In this document: positions 12,692 to 25,800 of the stretch, piece after piece
Layout: each line of letters starts with the position of its first letter
How positions within the stretch are numbered: the first letter of the stretch is position 1
Source: Myrica gale
Lineage: Eukaryota > Streptophyta > Magnoliopsida > Fagales > Myricaceae
Reading direction: 5' to 3'
NCBI GenBank assembly: GCA_963930655.1
Contig: OZ005609.1
Location: 10,274,501 to 10,338,500 of the forward strand
DNA length: 64,000 nucleotides
Made by a program: the position numbers and the translations under genes
The notes under the pieces: generated by a model
The model's database searches: none
What the model saw: only the letters and a program-made list of their open reading frames with translations
What the model was told of the DNA's origin: nothing

Positions 12692-13400
12692 AGTTGATTG
12701 ATGAAAAATATATTTATCCCTTAACAATATAATGCAACAGGTTAGACGTAAATGGACTTGAAGAAGCAAAATAGAAAAGGATCAGATCAAAATTAGAAAA
12801 ACGTACTTTGCGAATATATAATATTTATGGCACCTGAATAGCTTCTCTAATTTGGACAGATCAACAGATGTGAATGATCGAAATCATATGATCAAATGAC
12901 TTAAAGTTATTACATTTGTATTTTTCATGGCGTCTTGCATAAACTATATATTAAGCATGAAAGTCGAAAAAAAAGATTGTTGCAACAGCGGGTTACACAT
13001 TACGAGCAACCGCGTGGGCAAGCACAGCACCACACATTTCTTTCCAACCAGAATGTGTAGCATTTGAATGCCCCTTTGCGGACCATGGTCTCTTAGACCT
13101 ACTCAACCACTTCTGAAATGATAGCGCAGCGAGCAATATGCTGGCACGTTCATGCAATTCATGACACTCGCTAGCTAGGTACAGTATGGGCCCATATATG
13201 GTGTAGGACAAAAATAGGGACCCCAAAGAAAAGCAACAGCCCACTTGTTCTAGTACGTCCCAGTAATGAAGAAAAGTGATCACTTTCTGGTTTCTAATTT
13301 CACTCACAAACGTGTCGTGATTTGAACCTATGTTCCACGGTACTAATTCTATATTAAGAGATGTTACTGCACCATTTCGTTTCTGCATATTCTTGTCACT
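12692..13400. other. 5' flank of the BAHD gene
   Basis: About 700 bp without a supportable gene. The 149-aa minus-strand open frame at 12993-13442 has no recognisable domain and overlaps the promoter of the BAHD gene; I treat it as chance. Confidence 0.5.
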
Positions 13401-13407
13401 CACATTA

Positions 13408-13415
13408 CTATATAA
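13408..13415 (+). promoter_or_regulatory. TATA box of the BAHD gene
   Basis: CTATATAA lies about 45 bp upstream of the start codon at 13457. That implies a very short 5' UTR if transcription starts about 30 bp downstream. Confidence 0.55.
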
Positions 13416-13456
13416 CGCCAGCTGAAATATCGCACCTATCACAAACCAAAAAAGCC

Positions 13457-15837
13457 ATGGGAAGCCTTTACGAAGAAACCCCCTCTCTCCTCCAAGACCT
13501 CAAGGTCACTGTGCATAGTTCCTGCCTAGTTTTTCCCTCTCAGGAAACTGAGAGAAAATCTATGTTCTTATCTAACATAGACCAAGTTCTCAATTTCACT
13601 GTTGAAACCGTACATTTCTTTCCGTCCAACAAAGATTTCCCTCCGAATCACGTAGCTGAGAAGCTCAAGCACTCGTTTGAAAAGGCACTAGTCCCCTACG
13701 ATTTCCTTGCTGGAAGATTAAAGTTAAATCCTAAAACGGGTCGGCTTGAAATTAATTGCAATGCAGCCGGGGCCGGCTATGTGGTGGCTTCTAGTGAGTA
13801 TACACTGGACGAGATGGGAGACTTGGTTTATCCAAACCAGGCTTTTTCGCAACTGGTTTGCATGTCATTAGATATCTTGGAACCAGATGATCGACTACTC
13901 TGCATTGTGCAGGTATATTATTTGTAGATCCAATGCCCCTTTTTTCAGCTTTCAAATGAGAGCTCTCTCTCTCTCTCTCTCACTACCCTTGTCTACTCTC
14001 TATAGGTGAGCTGTGAACAGCACAAGTCATTTTCACGGGGTTAATGTTCCATCCACGTGACTATAAGTTTCTTAATTGATGCCCAAGCTTTTCTCTTTTG
14101 TCACAACTGCTTCATGACTTTCCAACTGCACATTGTGTGGATTATGTCGACGCTAATTTATAACTAATTATTGCCGACCTCAATGTTAGGTCTGCATACC
14201 ATGGTGATAAACTCTTTTTTCCTTTAGCTTACTACTTTTAGCACAATATTGTTAATGATCAAGCATTACTTTTTTCACTCTTAAATGTTTTTATCTCTGT
14301 TTTCATCAATAACTACGGGTCTACAGATTGATGGAGTAACTCAAATCTTTACTTTGTTCCTATAGTAGTCATCGTATCAAATGTTAGAACTACTCATAGA
14401 TTTTCCATTGTTCCTCTATTCTAGAACATGATTAGAGTCTGTTTTTCATATATATCGGCGGGAAACATAATTAAGACCTGAGGAAGAATTGGGATTTTTG
14501 TTGTATATTCATGATCAATATATAAGACATGAGATCTATCACATTGGATAATAAAGCAAGCATTGCATTTGAGAAATATATGTATTCGAGGATTTTACAT
14601 TCAATATATACTGTGTTAGATCAGGAGCATATAATTTAGTGTGGTTCAAAGATATATATATATAACAACTTTTTCTTCTTTTTTAAATTAACTTAAGTTC
14701 ATATATATTGGATTTTGTCGTATAATTCATAAACTTAAGAAATAGTGAACAGCTGACTGGACAAAGAGAAATATCTATAGATCAACTTTTTTTTTAAGCG
14801 AGCCGACTATATTTAGTTAGTTTGCAGTTTGCTGTGAATCCGTAAAACCGGCATAATTAAACTTTCTGATCAGGGCTTTCGAATGATAAAGGTGAATTTT
14901 CTTCTTAACTCTATTTCCTTCCTTACAGTTTACATCATTCAAGTGCGGGGGCTTTGCAATGGGTTTTTCAACCAACCATGCGACATTTGATGGCCTAAGC
15001 TTCAAACACTTTTTGGACAATCTGGCTGCCCTTGCTGCCGACAAACCCCTCGCTGCCAGTCCATGCAATGATCGTCAACTCCTGGCCGCTCGTTCCCCAC
15101 CACTTGTGAGATTCTCCCACCCCGAGCTGGTCAAGCTCGAGATCCTTGCAAGCCAGGACTCAAATGCTGCAGTTTTTGAACTCACCCAAGAAGATCTTGC
15201 CTTTAGCATCTTCCGGCTGACCTCTAGCGACATCACAAACCTCAAGGAGGAGGCCAAATCCACCAGTGGCGCCAACGCCAACAGCACGCGTATCACCAGC
15301 TTTAATGCCATCACAGCCCATATATGGAGGTGCAAGGCATTATCCTGTGACACTGGAAATAACATGGAGAGATTGTCCACCATCCTTTATGCTGTTGATA
15401 TAAGGCCAAGACTTAACCCACCATTGCCATCATCTTACTCGGGAAACGCGGTGCTCAGTGCATATGCAACAGCTCCATGCAAGGAACTGAATGAGGGGCC
15501 ATTTGCAAGGCTGGTGGAGATGGTTTCCGAGGGAGCAAAAAGGATGACGGATGAGTACGCAAGGTCTGTCATAGACTGGGGTGAGTTGTACAAAGGGTTT
15601 CCACATGGGGAATTCTTGGTTTCATCATGGTGGAAATTAGGGTTTACTGAGGTGGAGTATCCGTGGGGGAAGCCAAGGTATAGTTGTCCAATTGTGTATC
15701 ACAGGAAGGATATCATTTTGCTTTTTCCTGATATCCATGAAGGTGGTGGAAGCAATAGTGGGGTCAATGTTTTGGTGGCTCTCCCTAATAAGGAAATGGA
15801 AAAATTCAAAAGCCTCTTCCACAAGTTCTTGGCCTGA
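13457..15837 (+). CDS. BAHD-family acyltransferase
   Basis: Two exons, 13457-13912 and 14929-15837. The 1016-bp intron is in phase 0 (CAG|GTATAT ... TTACAG|TTT). The product is 454 aa, normal for BAHD enzymes. These soluble, normally cytosolic enzymes transfer an acyl group from acyl-CoA to alcohols or amines. The catalytic HxxxD is present as HATFD at residues 169-173, right after the exon junction, where the family's conserved intron usually lies. The structural DFGWG motif near the C-terminus is replaced by EYPWG at residues 395-399, followed by GKPRYSCPIVYHRKDIILLFPDI-like sequence. That tail suggests the clade with GLAUCE and fatty-alcohol or omega-hydroxyacid acyltransferases, but the substrate cannot be read from sequence. 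There are no frameshifts, so it looks functional. Confidence 0.9.
13913..14928 (+). other. intron of the BAHD gene
   Basis: Phase-0 intron with a (CT)n microsatellite at about 13962-13982 close to the donor. No transposon or exon was recognised. Confidence 0.85.
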
Positions 15838-16179
15838 AGAACTTGGATATTTCTAATGCATGGGTGGGTTGTTGAGCTTGCAGTAATTAGTATCTAATTT
15901 TCGTTTTTATCCCTAAGCAGAAACTATGTACTTAGTATGTGAGTTGTGAAGATGGTTGAAGTCTTGAAGAAGACCACATGAATGTCGGTGAGCAGAGTGA
16001 GTCCACTGAACACTGTAACTGTGAATGCAGGCATTATGAAATGTCTATACAACTAATACAAGTATATGCACAGTGTGTGATCTTATATAAACAAAATGCA
16101 CAAATTTTATGCATATGATCCGTTCTTTGTACTTAATAATTGGCTGATCGAGAGAAGAAAGGATGCTGTGAAGCTCAAA
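15838..16179 (+). other. 3' flank of the BAHD gene
   Basis: Probable 3' UTR followed by a short intergenic stretch. AATAATTGG-like A-rich signals occur near 16135, but no poly-A site can be assigned with certainty. Confidence 0.45.
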
Positions 16180-17375
16180 CATAATTTCAAAAACGACGGC
16201 CTAGCAATGCACCCACTTCAACAGTTTTCACCTTTTGTGGTGAAAATTTTCGTCGCTTAAAATAGGAATTTCATCGCTGAAGGTTATCAGTGATGAAATT
16301 TTTTCGTCGCTAAAAATGTGACTTTCAGCGATGACAAATTTTGCCGCTAATGGGTGATATTTTAATCCCAAAAGTTAAATGCCAACCACAAAGTTGCACT
16401 CTTAGAGACAACATTGCCATCGCTAATTATCGTTCGAACGAATGTATTTGCGATGAAACTTCTCGTCGCAATTACCTTTGACATATTCAGTGATGATACT
16501 GTAATTCATCACAAATACCTTAGTTTGAACAATTAAGATCGTTCGAACAAGAAGTAGTGACCAAATCAGCAATGAAAGAATTTTGTAGCTGATAATTCAT
16601 GTGGTTCGAACAATAAGTGTTGTTCGAACAATGTTTATTGTTCGAACACGATTTCGTCTGTTGCGAATTTTAAATTAGGAACGAAGTAATTTCGTTGCGG
16701 AAAGTCATCTCTGTTCGAACTGGTACAGTTGGTTCAAACGAGTTACCTGTTCGATATTGGTTCGAATGTGTTGTCTTTGTACAGAATCTTCAAATTAAAC
16801 ATAATATTCTCAAATTACAATTACAAAAACTGCAATTCCATAAATATATTAACCTAACACAAATTTCAAATATTCCATAAACAACCAACACAAATATCTC
16901 ATTACACAAATGTAAGATGAAGTAAAAAAAATATCAAAGTTATACAAGTCAAAATATTGCAAAAACAAGTGTATCTTGATCACATAAGTACAAATCCTAG
17001 AAAATGTTCCAACATTCAAAATCTTAATCCAAAATTATGAACAATACCAAAAACTATCAACAATATCAAAACCCTCAATGAAAACCTTGTAATTTGCCAA
17101 TGAAGTGCTATCTACGAATCTCGTTGCGCAAATTGTTCCTTAAGTAATTGAAGTTGCTCTTGAATTTATTTATGCGCCGCCTGCATTTCTGCTTGTTAGT
17201 TTTTTAGGTTTTCATACTCGCTTTGTCTTGCCTTCAGCTTTTCTATTGTAACTTTAGCTGTTTCTAACTCACGAACAAACTCGGGATTCCTTTGTATGGA
17301 CACAGTAGAGGATGAGGCAACGATAGGCTTATCACGATCACCAGGAAAATGCTTTGTGGAACGATTTTAAATCAT
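16180..17375 (-). mobile_element. CACTA (En/Spm-like) transposon remnant, 3' end
   Basis: On the minus strand, 17112-17370 encodes FPGDRDKPIVASSS... followed by a coiled coil (ELETAKVTIEKLKARQSEYE... QEQLQLLKEQFAQRDS). This resembles the C-terminal tail of plant En/Spm-type transposases. Two in-frame stops precede the probable natural stop at 17112-17114. Downstream on that strand, 16190-16780 is packed with two short motifs in both orientations: TTTCGTCGCTAAAA-like repeats (16225-16340) and palindromic TTCGAA/TTCGAAC (16430-16765). Such subterminal arrays are where CACTA transposases bind. No terminal CACTA was found, and the 5' part is missing, cut off by a LINE fragment at about 17380. Confidence 0.6.
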
Positions 17376-17379
17376 GCCC

Positions 17380-17700
17380 GGATTGTCTCCTTTGTTGGTT
17401 GAAGTGATTGTCCGGTTGGCCATTAGAGATGGTGCTTCAAGGCAGATCGAATAAGCTGTTTTCGAAAGTGATTCCTCGGTAACAGATTTGGCCATTAATG
17501 ATTATTCAATTTCGATCCCGGACCCTCCCGGTGACACCATAGAAGTCATTCGGGCGATGATGTCCCCCATCTATCGTGGAGCTTCTCCAAAGTTTGATAT
17601 CAAGCTAATTCCATTGCGGATTGTTTAGCTAAGTGGGCCGCTTGTAGGCATTTGTTTAGGGTTATTCGTTGCATATTTTACTGCTTTCTTGATTAAGACT
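17380..17700 (+). mobile_element. LINE RNase H domain fragment
   Basis: The + strand carries AVFESDSSVTDLAIND followed, after a frameshift, by ANSIADCLAKWAACRHLFR near 17605-17665. The first resembles the acidic ExDS block of RNase H and the second its C-terminal AN.IAD.LAK.A motif. The copy is truncated and carries stops. Confidence 0.6.
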
Positions 17701-17766
17701 TAAGTGGCTTTTTTAAGTCCTTTGAGACTTTATGGCTTTTTTAAGTCCCTCCCTTGGCCAGTGGGG

Positions 17767-17850
17767 TTAGGGGTGAACACAACCGGACCGTGGACCGGAC
17801 CGGACCGGATTTGCGGTCCGAAACCGATTTTTCAGCCCTGAGTGGGGTGC
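17767..17850 (+). mobile_element. truncated end of an Ac-like hAT element
   Basis: It begins TAGGGGTGAACAC and runs into CCGGACCG-rich repeats, matching the terminal pattern of the hAT elements at 12364 and 58120. No opposite end is found nearby, so this is a fragment. Confidence 0.5.
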
Positions 17851-18930
17851 TCCTGGCTCCCCTCCCCTGTTCGTGTTTTTTTTAAAAAATTAAACTTTAT
17901 ATTATTATCTTTTAAAAAAAAGTTAATTAATTTTTTTTTATAATATTTGATGTGGCATTTTTTAATCAATTTTGGTACACGTGTCATTATTTGATTGGGT
18001 GTGATGTGGATGATCATTAGCTAACTAGACATTTTATTAATGGAAGTAGACGGAAGGACTAAGTTGATAAATAAAAATAAACTAGGGACGAAATTGATTA
18101 AAATGAAATTTTATTGAGGGTGTAAAATTTAAGGACTAAAATTGTCATCAACTCTTAGTTTTTTAGTAAAACTTCGTTATTTAGTGAAAAAAAAAAGAAG
18201 TAACACGTACAGAGGTAACCCAAATAGAATGGAGTAACAACTGAAACCAAAGAAAAATTGCAAAATATTCTCGATCCATCCCCCATGAAATTGGTTCAGC
18301 CTGAGAATGAGGGGAATTTGATAAGGTCCAATCCAAAAGAGCCCGAGAAGAAGAAATACGAATTCTAGATGCGCAGAATTCGTCAAACCCAAAGCTTACC
18401 CACGAAGACAAACTCCCCACGATAGATTAAACGTAGCAAAGAGAAAACCACTCACAACGACCACGATATGAAGACAGTTTGAAGAAAAATTAGAAGAACA
18501 AGCAAAATGGGAGTATGGAAAGCTTAGTATAAAAAGTAAGGAAAGAAGAAAAAAAAATGCAATTCTGATAGACAATTATTTTATATTCAAAGAAAAGTGA
18601 GACAGAAGAATTGACTTAAAATCATCAGAGGATTTTATTCCTCGGTGAAGGGGTTTTGTTTATATTGTGCAGGAAGAATCTTGGGAAATAAGGAGAGTTA
18701 CGAGTTGGTAGCTGTTCCAAGTAGTTATCATAAATCAACTATTTCATCATCCCCAAACACTAAGAAAGTATATTAGTGTGTTCGGTTAAGGTGTTTTGTG
18801 AGGATTTTTTGTGTTTTGAGAATTTTTATGTAATGTTAACTTTATTGTTATGCGTGTTGTAGTTATATTTATGTGGTGTGAAAAATGATGTTTGGTTGTA
18901 AAATCCCGATAGGGACATTTTATTGCTAAT
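17851..18930. other. intergenic, no gene seen
   Basis: AT-rich DNA. The overlapping minus-strand frames at 18177-18420 show no recognisable family. Confidence 0.5.
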
Positions 18931-18933
18931 CAG

Positions 18934-19375
18934 TCAATCAAAATCGCTTACAATGATCTCTTTTGGAAGAGAGGGAATATCAATAGAACCACAATGCTTA
19001 TTGGTTGCACGCCATTTAGCGACAAACTGTGCCATGAAGTTTTCTTCTTGCGTCCATCTAAAATTCCAATTCTGGTTTGCCACCAGATAATCACTAATTA
19101 TGCTAATTTCTCCTGCTATCATCCAATCTGGAGTTGATTGCAAATCAGTTGCTTGTTTCTAGACTAGCAGTGAATCGCCTTCAATGATCAAATCTGAATT
19201 GGACATACCACTCGCCAATCTGCAGGCCAAGAGGGTTGCTAGAGTCTCCTTTAAGAGGGTCGTTGCCTTGACGCCAAAATCCCCTTGTATCAACGATTCT
19301 GCCTGAGGCATTTCTACAACCTGCCGCATAGCTCAGAACGTCATCTTTTAAGGAAACATCATTGTTTTGCATCAC
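18934..19375 (-). mobile_element. LINE RNase H domain fragment
   Basis: Minus strand: SDLIIEGDSLLV then, after an in-frame stop, KQATDLQSTPDWMIAGEI...NWNFRWTQEENFMAQFVAKWRA. This carries the EGDS acidic block and the W...N..A...AKW tail of plant LINE RNase H. A second piece at 19181-19375 lies in another frame. Non-functional. Confidence 0.6.
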
Positions 19376-19857
19376 ATCTTTGTTGGTTTTTAGGGATGAA
19401 CATGAGAGGTCTTATTGCATTTCAAAAAATAAAAAATAAAAAATCAAACAGAGGATTCAGAATATCACACATTGATCAATCAACATGTTTCACATAAACG
19501 AGTAAACAAGCGACATATACATTAGAGACATTTTTCACTCAGTCTACTCTGACACTTGCATTCCTTTCTTTTGTTCTGTTTTCTGGTACAAACAGTTGGA
19601 TCCGAGCAGTCTAGTTTTGCTCTAATGCTTGTTTTGTATTACATGAACATAACCTTATACAGAAGACATTTTTTACTAAACCCATTGGCTTCTAAGTCAT
19701 TTGTCAAATCTGAACAAAAACGTCGTTGTTAACAATTCAGTATACGGGATGATTGGGGCATCAGTGAGTACATGCCATGCGCAAGGGCGAAGATGGTGGC
19801 CCAAAACTGTTAAGAGAGAACCAAAGCACCAAATAAAAGCAAGGAGCCTAGTGATGA
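19376..19857. other. 3' flank of FAS1
   Basis: Non-coding DNA including the presumed 3' UTR of the minus-strand FAS1 gene. No other feature seen. Confidence 0.5.
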
Positions 19858-22800
19858 TTATATGTTCAACTCTGAAGACCCCTGGTTTCGGAACCCTGGC
19901 TTCAAAGATGGCGGAGGCGTGGTTTTGTTGGGGTTGATACTATCACCAGTAGGTGGCAAGCACCTTTTCGAAAAAAAAGCAGGAATAACTTTAGCCCTCC
20001 TACCCTTTTCTGCAAATTGAAAAAGAACACAGATTGAATCCCAGAGAAATAGAAATCCTTCAAAGGACATCAATCTTGACATTCTAGATTGGTGCAAAGT
20101 ACCTGGGGAGGTTGACAAGCCAAGCTTTTCCAGAATTTCTTTCTTCACCTGCATCACAAGATTTTCATACGTTCAGCAATGCCAAACTTGTTTTCAGAAC
20201 TAACCCTAGACTGAGTCATGGACCTTTCATTTTCAAAAGTGCCAAGCAGTATCTAAGTGGTTTTCTCATCAGGAGACGTCCTTGGAGGCAAAGAGAAGAA
20301 TTGGGGGGGACTTTCAGACCAAAATGTGAATCCTCAATAATTTAAGCCCTTCACAGGTATTGAAGGTGTAAACAGGTGGAAGTGATTTATAAGGTAAATA
20401 GGTTGATGCATCAATGCAAATAACATAAAAACTTACACGATACACCAACACTGAGACTCGCTATTCTTAACATAGTTGAATTTCCCTCCAAAATTTTCAA
20501 CACCAACCAAATGTCTAATTGACCATACAAAACTCCAGCATCTCATATGCATTCTCCATCAAGAGTCTTTAGATCCAGCAAAGGCAAACAAGGGTCTTTA
20601 GAACTAATTGTAGATATGGGAGTCGCAATTTCGTTGAATGATCATGAAGATTGTGGTTCATCCATTAGCAAAGCATCCCTAAAGGATACTTATCCAAAAA
20701 AAAAGCATCCGGACAAAATTTCAATAAAAACACTGTTTATTCCAATTTTTCATCCATTTTCTTATCATCTCACAGCTAGTCTTGTCTTTCTTTATCTTAT
20801 GAAATTTAAAACTGACCTAACATGCTAAGCAGAAAGTAGAGTAGCAGGTTTCCGTGAATGGAAGAGATTTCCAACATGGTAAGCGTTTGCAAAGATAATA
20901 AAGTAAAGAACTCTGTTACCATCATATTCCATTCATTTTTCTATCCTAATGCAGTAAATATTTTCACTTTATAAGTTGGTCACCATTCCCTTTATACAAC
21001 TACAGGTAATTCTTTACTGATGCTAGGAGAAATGAGTGAGTCGTCATGCAGAAAAGAAGTCACTGACCTGCCAACGATTATCCACAAAATCAGATATCTC
21101 ACGCACTTTATTCCTTAACTGAGACTTTGAGGCAGCAGGGAACATCTGCTGCAACGATTCTACAACCTTATTGATGCCCTGTGGGGATGACTGAATTGCA
21201 GAAACCTGGAAAACAGCAAGACTGCTTTAGTAACCAATCATTGCATGCCATCCCAATGAAATGAAGGGCGACATAAAGACATCATAAATTATTGCTGCTC
21301 TTCTTGAGATTCAACAGTATCAATAAGCCGCAGAAAAAATCACATCTTTGTGTCGTATAAGTTCACATCTAGACTGGAATGCGAAACTTACAACTGTTGG
21401 CAAGTCCGGTTTCGGTTGTATAGCATTCACAGATGAGATCGGTGTGGTACTACACTTGCCACCTGACGGGTAAGGTTCTTGATCCTCATCTTGCATGCTT
21501 TCAATTGATATCCCTACAGATGGGCCATCAGGGAAAACACGCATACTCAGAACTTGCAAACACGTCTGCTCCAGTTTAAGAGTACCGCTAAGATTTTCAG
21601 CCATTAACAAAGCTGCCTTCTGATGCATCAAGTTTAAGATAATCAACGGCTGGTTTTTCCGAAGAGCATGCTCCGTCATATTGTTTAGGTATTTTTGCTG
21701 TCGAAGCAATGAACAGAAGTCCTCACTCGTTTCATATTGCTCCCCACTAAGTGAGCTTCTGGCCTCTTCCACCGTGACACCAGTTTCCATTCGGTCTACT
21801 TGTACCCCCTGCATGCACAAAACAAGTGACATTCGCCTAGTTCTCTCTTCATTGGTTTCATTTCATCATTCAAATTGTTCAAGGACCATCTTTATATCTT
21901 TATCATATACCATCACTGTGAATCTCTGTGAAGTTACAGCAAAAGGTTTGTCACAAAGTGAAAACACTTGGAGACCCTAATAGAGTAAACAAGACAAGTT
22001 TGAAATATTTCCATGAAGCTAATGCTCATCAATTTGCTCCCACATTCTGATCATGCAAGTGGTGACAGCTCACACAATCTAGTATCTCCTCGGGACCTCA
22101 TACTTAATGAGAAACCTTAAGTTGGTTGACTTTGAGTTCACAATGTTCAGAAGAGGCGCACACCAAGTTTGAAATGGGCTTAATGGTTAGAATTTATAAG
22201 TGTACAAGCAGGAGTTTCTCTTAATGTGGTTTTAACCAATGCAAGTGGTCCAAAATAAAAGTAAATTTTTCTCCAATATTAAACTTCTCTGCAAAAGACA
22301 AAACATATCTGTAAAGAAGCAGAAGTTGTAGCCACTTAATCTAATATCTTTTGAAATTGTTTTGACATGTTTGTTAGTTATAATCAGCAAACATAGAATG
22401 CATTATACAGCTAAGTATAGCTCTAATAACCTCAGAAAAATAAAAAGTAGGGTGAGGTCAATTTCGGAGATGAGTTTTTGTGAGTTTGAACATTGTATTA
22501 TTGCAATTTTGATAGTCCGTAACAAAGCAGAAAAAGGCAGGGATTGGCCAAAAAATTGAGATTAAGCATGGACCAATACAAGCATGATTTTCAACTTTTT
22601 CTCCATTATTTTGAAAGGAAAGGAAGGGATAAAGAGAAAAAGCGTCACTGCCCATTTGAAAGCATAAGGGAAAGATGTAGCATTTCAACTGTCAGCTCAT
22701 ACCTCATTTTCTGAAAGATACCCATCAGGTACAAAAAAGCCATCTTCACTTTCTTCTTCATCATCAGGTCTTGAACATCCTTCCTCTAAAATTTCTTCTT

Positions 22801-25800
22801 CTTCATCTTTATCACAATCTGAAAGACTTTCACCAGGATCATCCTGGACAACTAGGGTATTAGTTTACATAATCTTTAGAATAATGGTTCATTTAAAAAA
22901 CTTGCCAAAAACAAAAGGAAAAATTATTAATCTCCTTTACAATACTAACACAGTACCTCTTCCCATTCCTCATCACTATCGACATCATAATCCACATCTG
23001 GGTCCTTCCTTAAAGGGTGGCGTGGGCCAACAACATGGCTGAAAAGATGAATTGAAGAACAGAAAATCAAGGCCAACTTCAACACTAAAGCATTCTATTC
23101 ATCTAAGCCACATGCTAGCCAAGGCTTCTCAGTCAAACCCTACTAGTTAAATCAGCTCTCCTCCATGAGAAACCACACATTGAGAGTTCTGAAGAGAAGT
23201 GTAGGCTGGACTAAAGATTTGAAGTCATGGAATTCACCTCCCAACTCTTGCATCAAAGGCAGCAGGAACAAATATCACTTTTGAATGACTCAGAAGAAGA
23301 GAATATGAAATAATACGTCTGTGACATTTCAGAAGAGCACAGATACTTGACTGATTCATCATCTTATTTAATATATATTTAACATCTTAAATAGTCATGT
23401 GGAATAGGTCAACTGGTTAGCATATTTCAAAAGGCATCCTTCCGAATTAATATGGCAAGAACTCTTTGAAAAATCTGCTGTGATTTCTTCTAAAATCATA
23501 TTGCTAAACATGACATCATTATCTGATATAACATGCAGAAGCTCCACATTTTGAATTGGACTACGGAAGGAGACCCATACAGACACCCAAAATGAACAAA
23601 GCACTGAAGACATTATTTTATTCTCTCCTTGATCATCATGACGCAGGGAATTCAAGCAGAGAAATCAATGCAAATTGATGAGAAATGGCCGCCTATAGTT
23701 AATTGTAGAAGCATAACCCCTACTCAAATAGTTTGATCATCATTCACAAGAATTTAAGCATGGTGAGGAAACAACTACATCGGATAGTAGTCTACAACAC
23801 GTCTGTTAGAAGATTATGCTGACCTTTTACTGTGCCAAATACCATAAAATGCAGGTCTATGGCTCTTATCAAATTGAAACAACTGCTTCCCCCGGCTACC
23901 CTTACTAACATTGGGAAGAGAACTCTCCACATTGGCATGGCATGATCTTTCATCAGATATCCTCTCTCCCCATCCATCAAGCTTATCTATGGTCAACTGA
24001 TCATCATGAGACACTGCTCTACTAGTTGAGAGCTTAAGTTCCTTAAATAATTCGGTCTTAGGCTTCTGACGTATGCCCCAGTGCTGTTTACTATTGGAAC
24101 GAATTGAATGACCTAAGCGGCGCCAAGAGGACAAGTGTAAGCTGCATGATGTAAAAAATTTTAGTTACAGCAGTTGTTGAGGGAAACATGGCTTACAAAG
24201 ATAAATAGTGACATGAAAGGAAACCTACTCGCGCATTTCATTGGCATTTATCTCATCATTGGATAAAAGGGCATAGTCCATGGCCACTGTAGCATCCGGC
24301 ATATCCTCACACTTTTCACTTAATGAATCAGATGGGGTTCCTTTGGCTGAAGATTCATAAAGCTCGCTTGATGGGCTAGTTTTGCTTCTTTTAAGAAAAC
24401 GTTCCATTATGGAAGCTTGCTTTTGTATGGAAAGTTTCTTTTTAAGTTCAGTTTCTTCCTTTTCTCGCCGCCGTTGATCCTTCTCAACTTCCTCATGCTG
24501 CTTAAATAAATACGAGCAAGCAGGAAACCAACAAAGCAAAAGAGTTAACAAATGCTAAATCAGCAATTCAGGGGCATAATACCAGTTTAGAAAATGAATA
24601 AACTATACATTTTAGATTCATCACGCATATTGAACCCATTTTCGCAAAAGAGAACATCCAATTCACAAGGTCTTCAAGTGAAATGTTTCCTCTGCACGAG
24701 AAACCATCGCATCTGTGGCAGACTTTTTTTTCTCTTTTTGACATTTTTTTAAACAATGTAACCTCAAGTGAGAATTATATGATCTACAAACTCAAGCAAC
24801 ATATCACAGTAAAGAGTTACAAAGAGAGCGGCTGCACACATAACTAAATGCTGTCAAAAAGAAGATTTTCACTTACTGTTTGCCCTTTCTCCTTTTGAAG
24901 TTCACGTTCTATCCTTTTCTTCTCTTTTTCCACTTCTCTTTTGTTTCTCTCAAATTCCTTAATCAACAATTTTTCTTCTCGTTTTGCTTCCTTTTCAGCC
25001 CTATAACAGTGAATTCAGGGAAAAATGTTAAAAGAACATACTAATGAACCACCAAAACTGAAAGATCCACTGCAGATTCATACATTTCTGCTCCATTCTT
25101 CTTTAACAGAGTGTCCATGTATGAACGAATGTCTCCTTCCTTATGCACTTTACCGAGCTTTTCAAATGCCTTGCCAAGATCAGTTTTATAACTCTTATCA
25201 TTCTCCAACTTTTGTAATGCTAACCTCGTTCCTGAAATATGCCACAAGCTATATTAGAGAGCAAGAAAAGTTCAAGTGTGGATAGAAAAATAATCCACAG
25301 GCTTAAAACATTACCAGAAATTTGAATATATCTGCATAAAGCACCATTCTTATTGACTATCTAAGCCCCTCCCTACCATTTGTTTGCAGCTTCAAAACTA
25401 TCTCATTTAACTTTTCGCAAGCAAATTAGCGGGATCACTAATACTCTTGCTTGTGGCATTTCAATTCCCAAAATGTTTGAAGACTGAGAATTCCTGAATC
25501 TTCAACAATGATTATAGTCAGATAATCGTGCCTTCCAAAGAGGAAGCATCCTTAAGGCTGTCCAAAGACCATCTCCAATGACCCAAGTATTACTAAAATC
25601 TTGAGTTAGAGCAGATGAAAGACTAACATCACAGAGCAGTAACTTCTTGTTCTTGGAATTCTCTCCACACACCTTAGGGTATTTTCCATCAAATTCATCT
25701 TTCTACTCCAACCTCATTTTGACGAACATGGAATGCTTTTCTCCCATGACAACTCTGTTTTGTTTCTCATCCCTTCAAGGATCTTTTGGAGAACCACAGT

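Noticed and set aside
12400..12701. Open frames on both strands inside the CCGG-rich block
   Set aside because: They are translations of the hAT MITE's subterminal repeats, not genes.
12993..13442. 149-aa minus-strand frame upstream of the BAHD gene
   Set aside because: It has no recognisable family and covers the BAHD TATA box and 5' UTR.
24568..24756. Possible extra Cys-rich exon of FAS1
   Set aside because: The phase-0 junction between exons 4 and 5 already closes the KER region, and the segment resembles nothing in FAS1 proteins.
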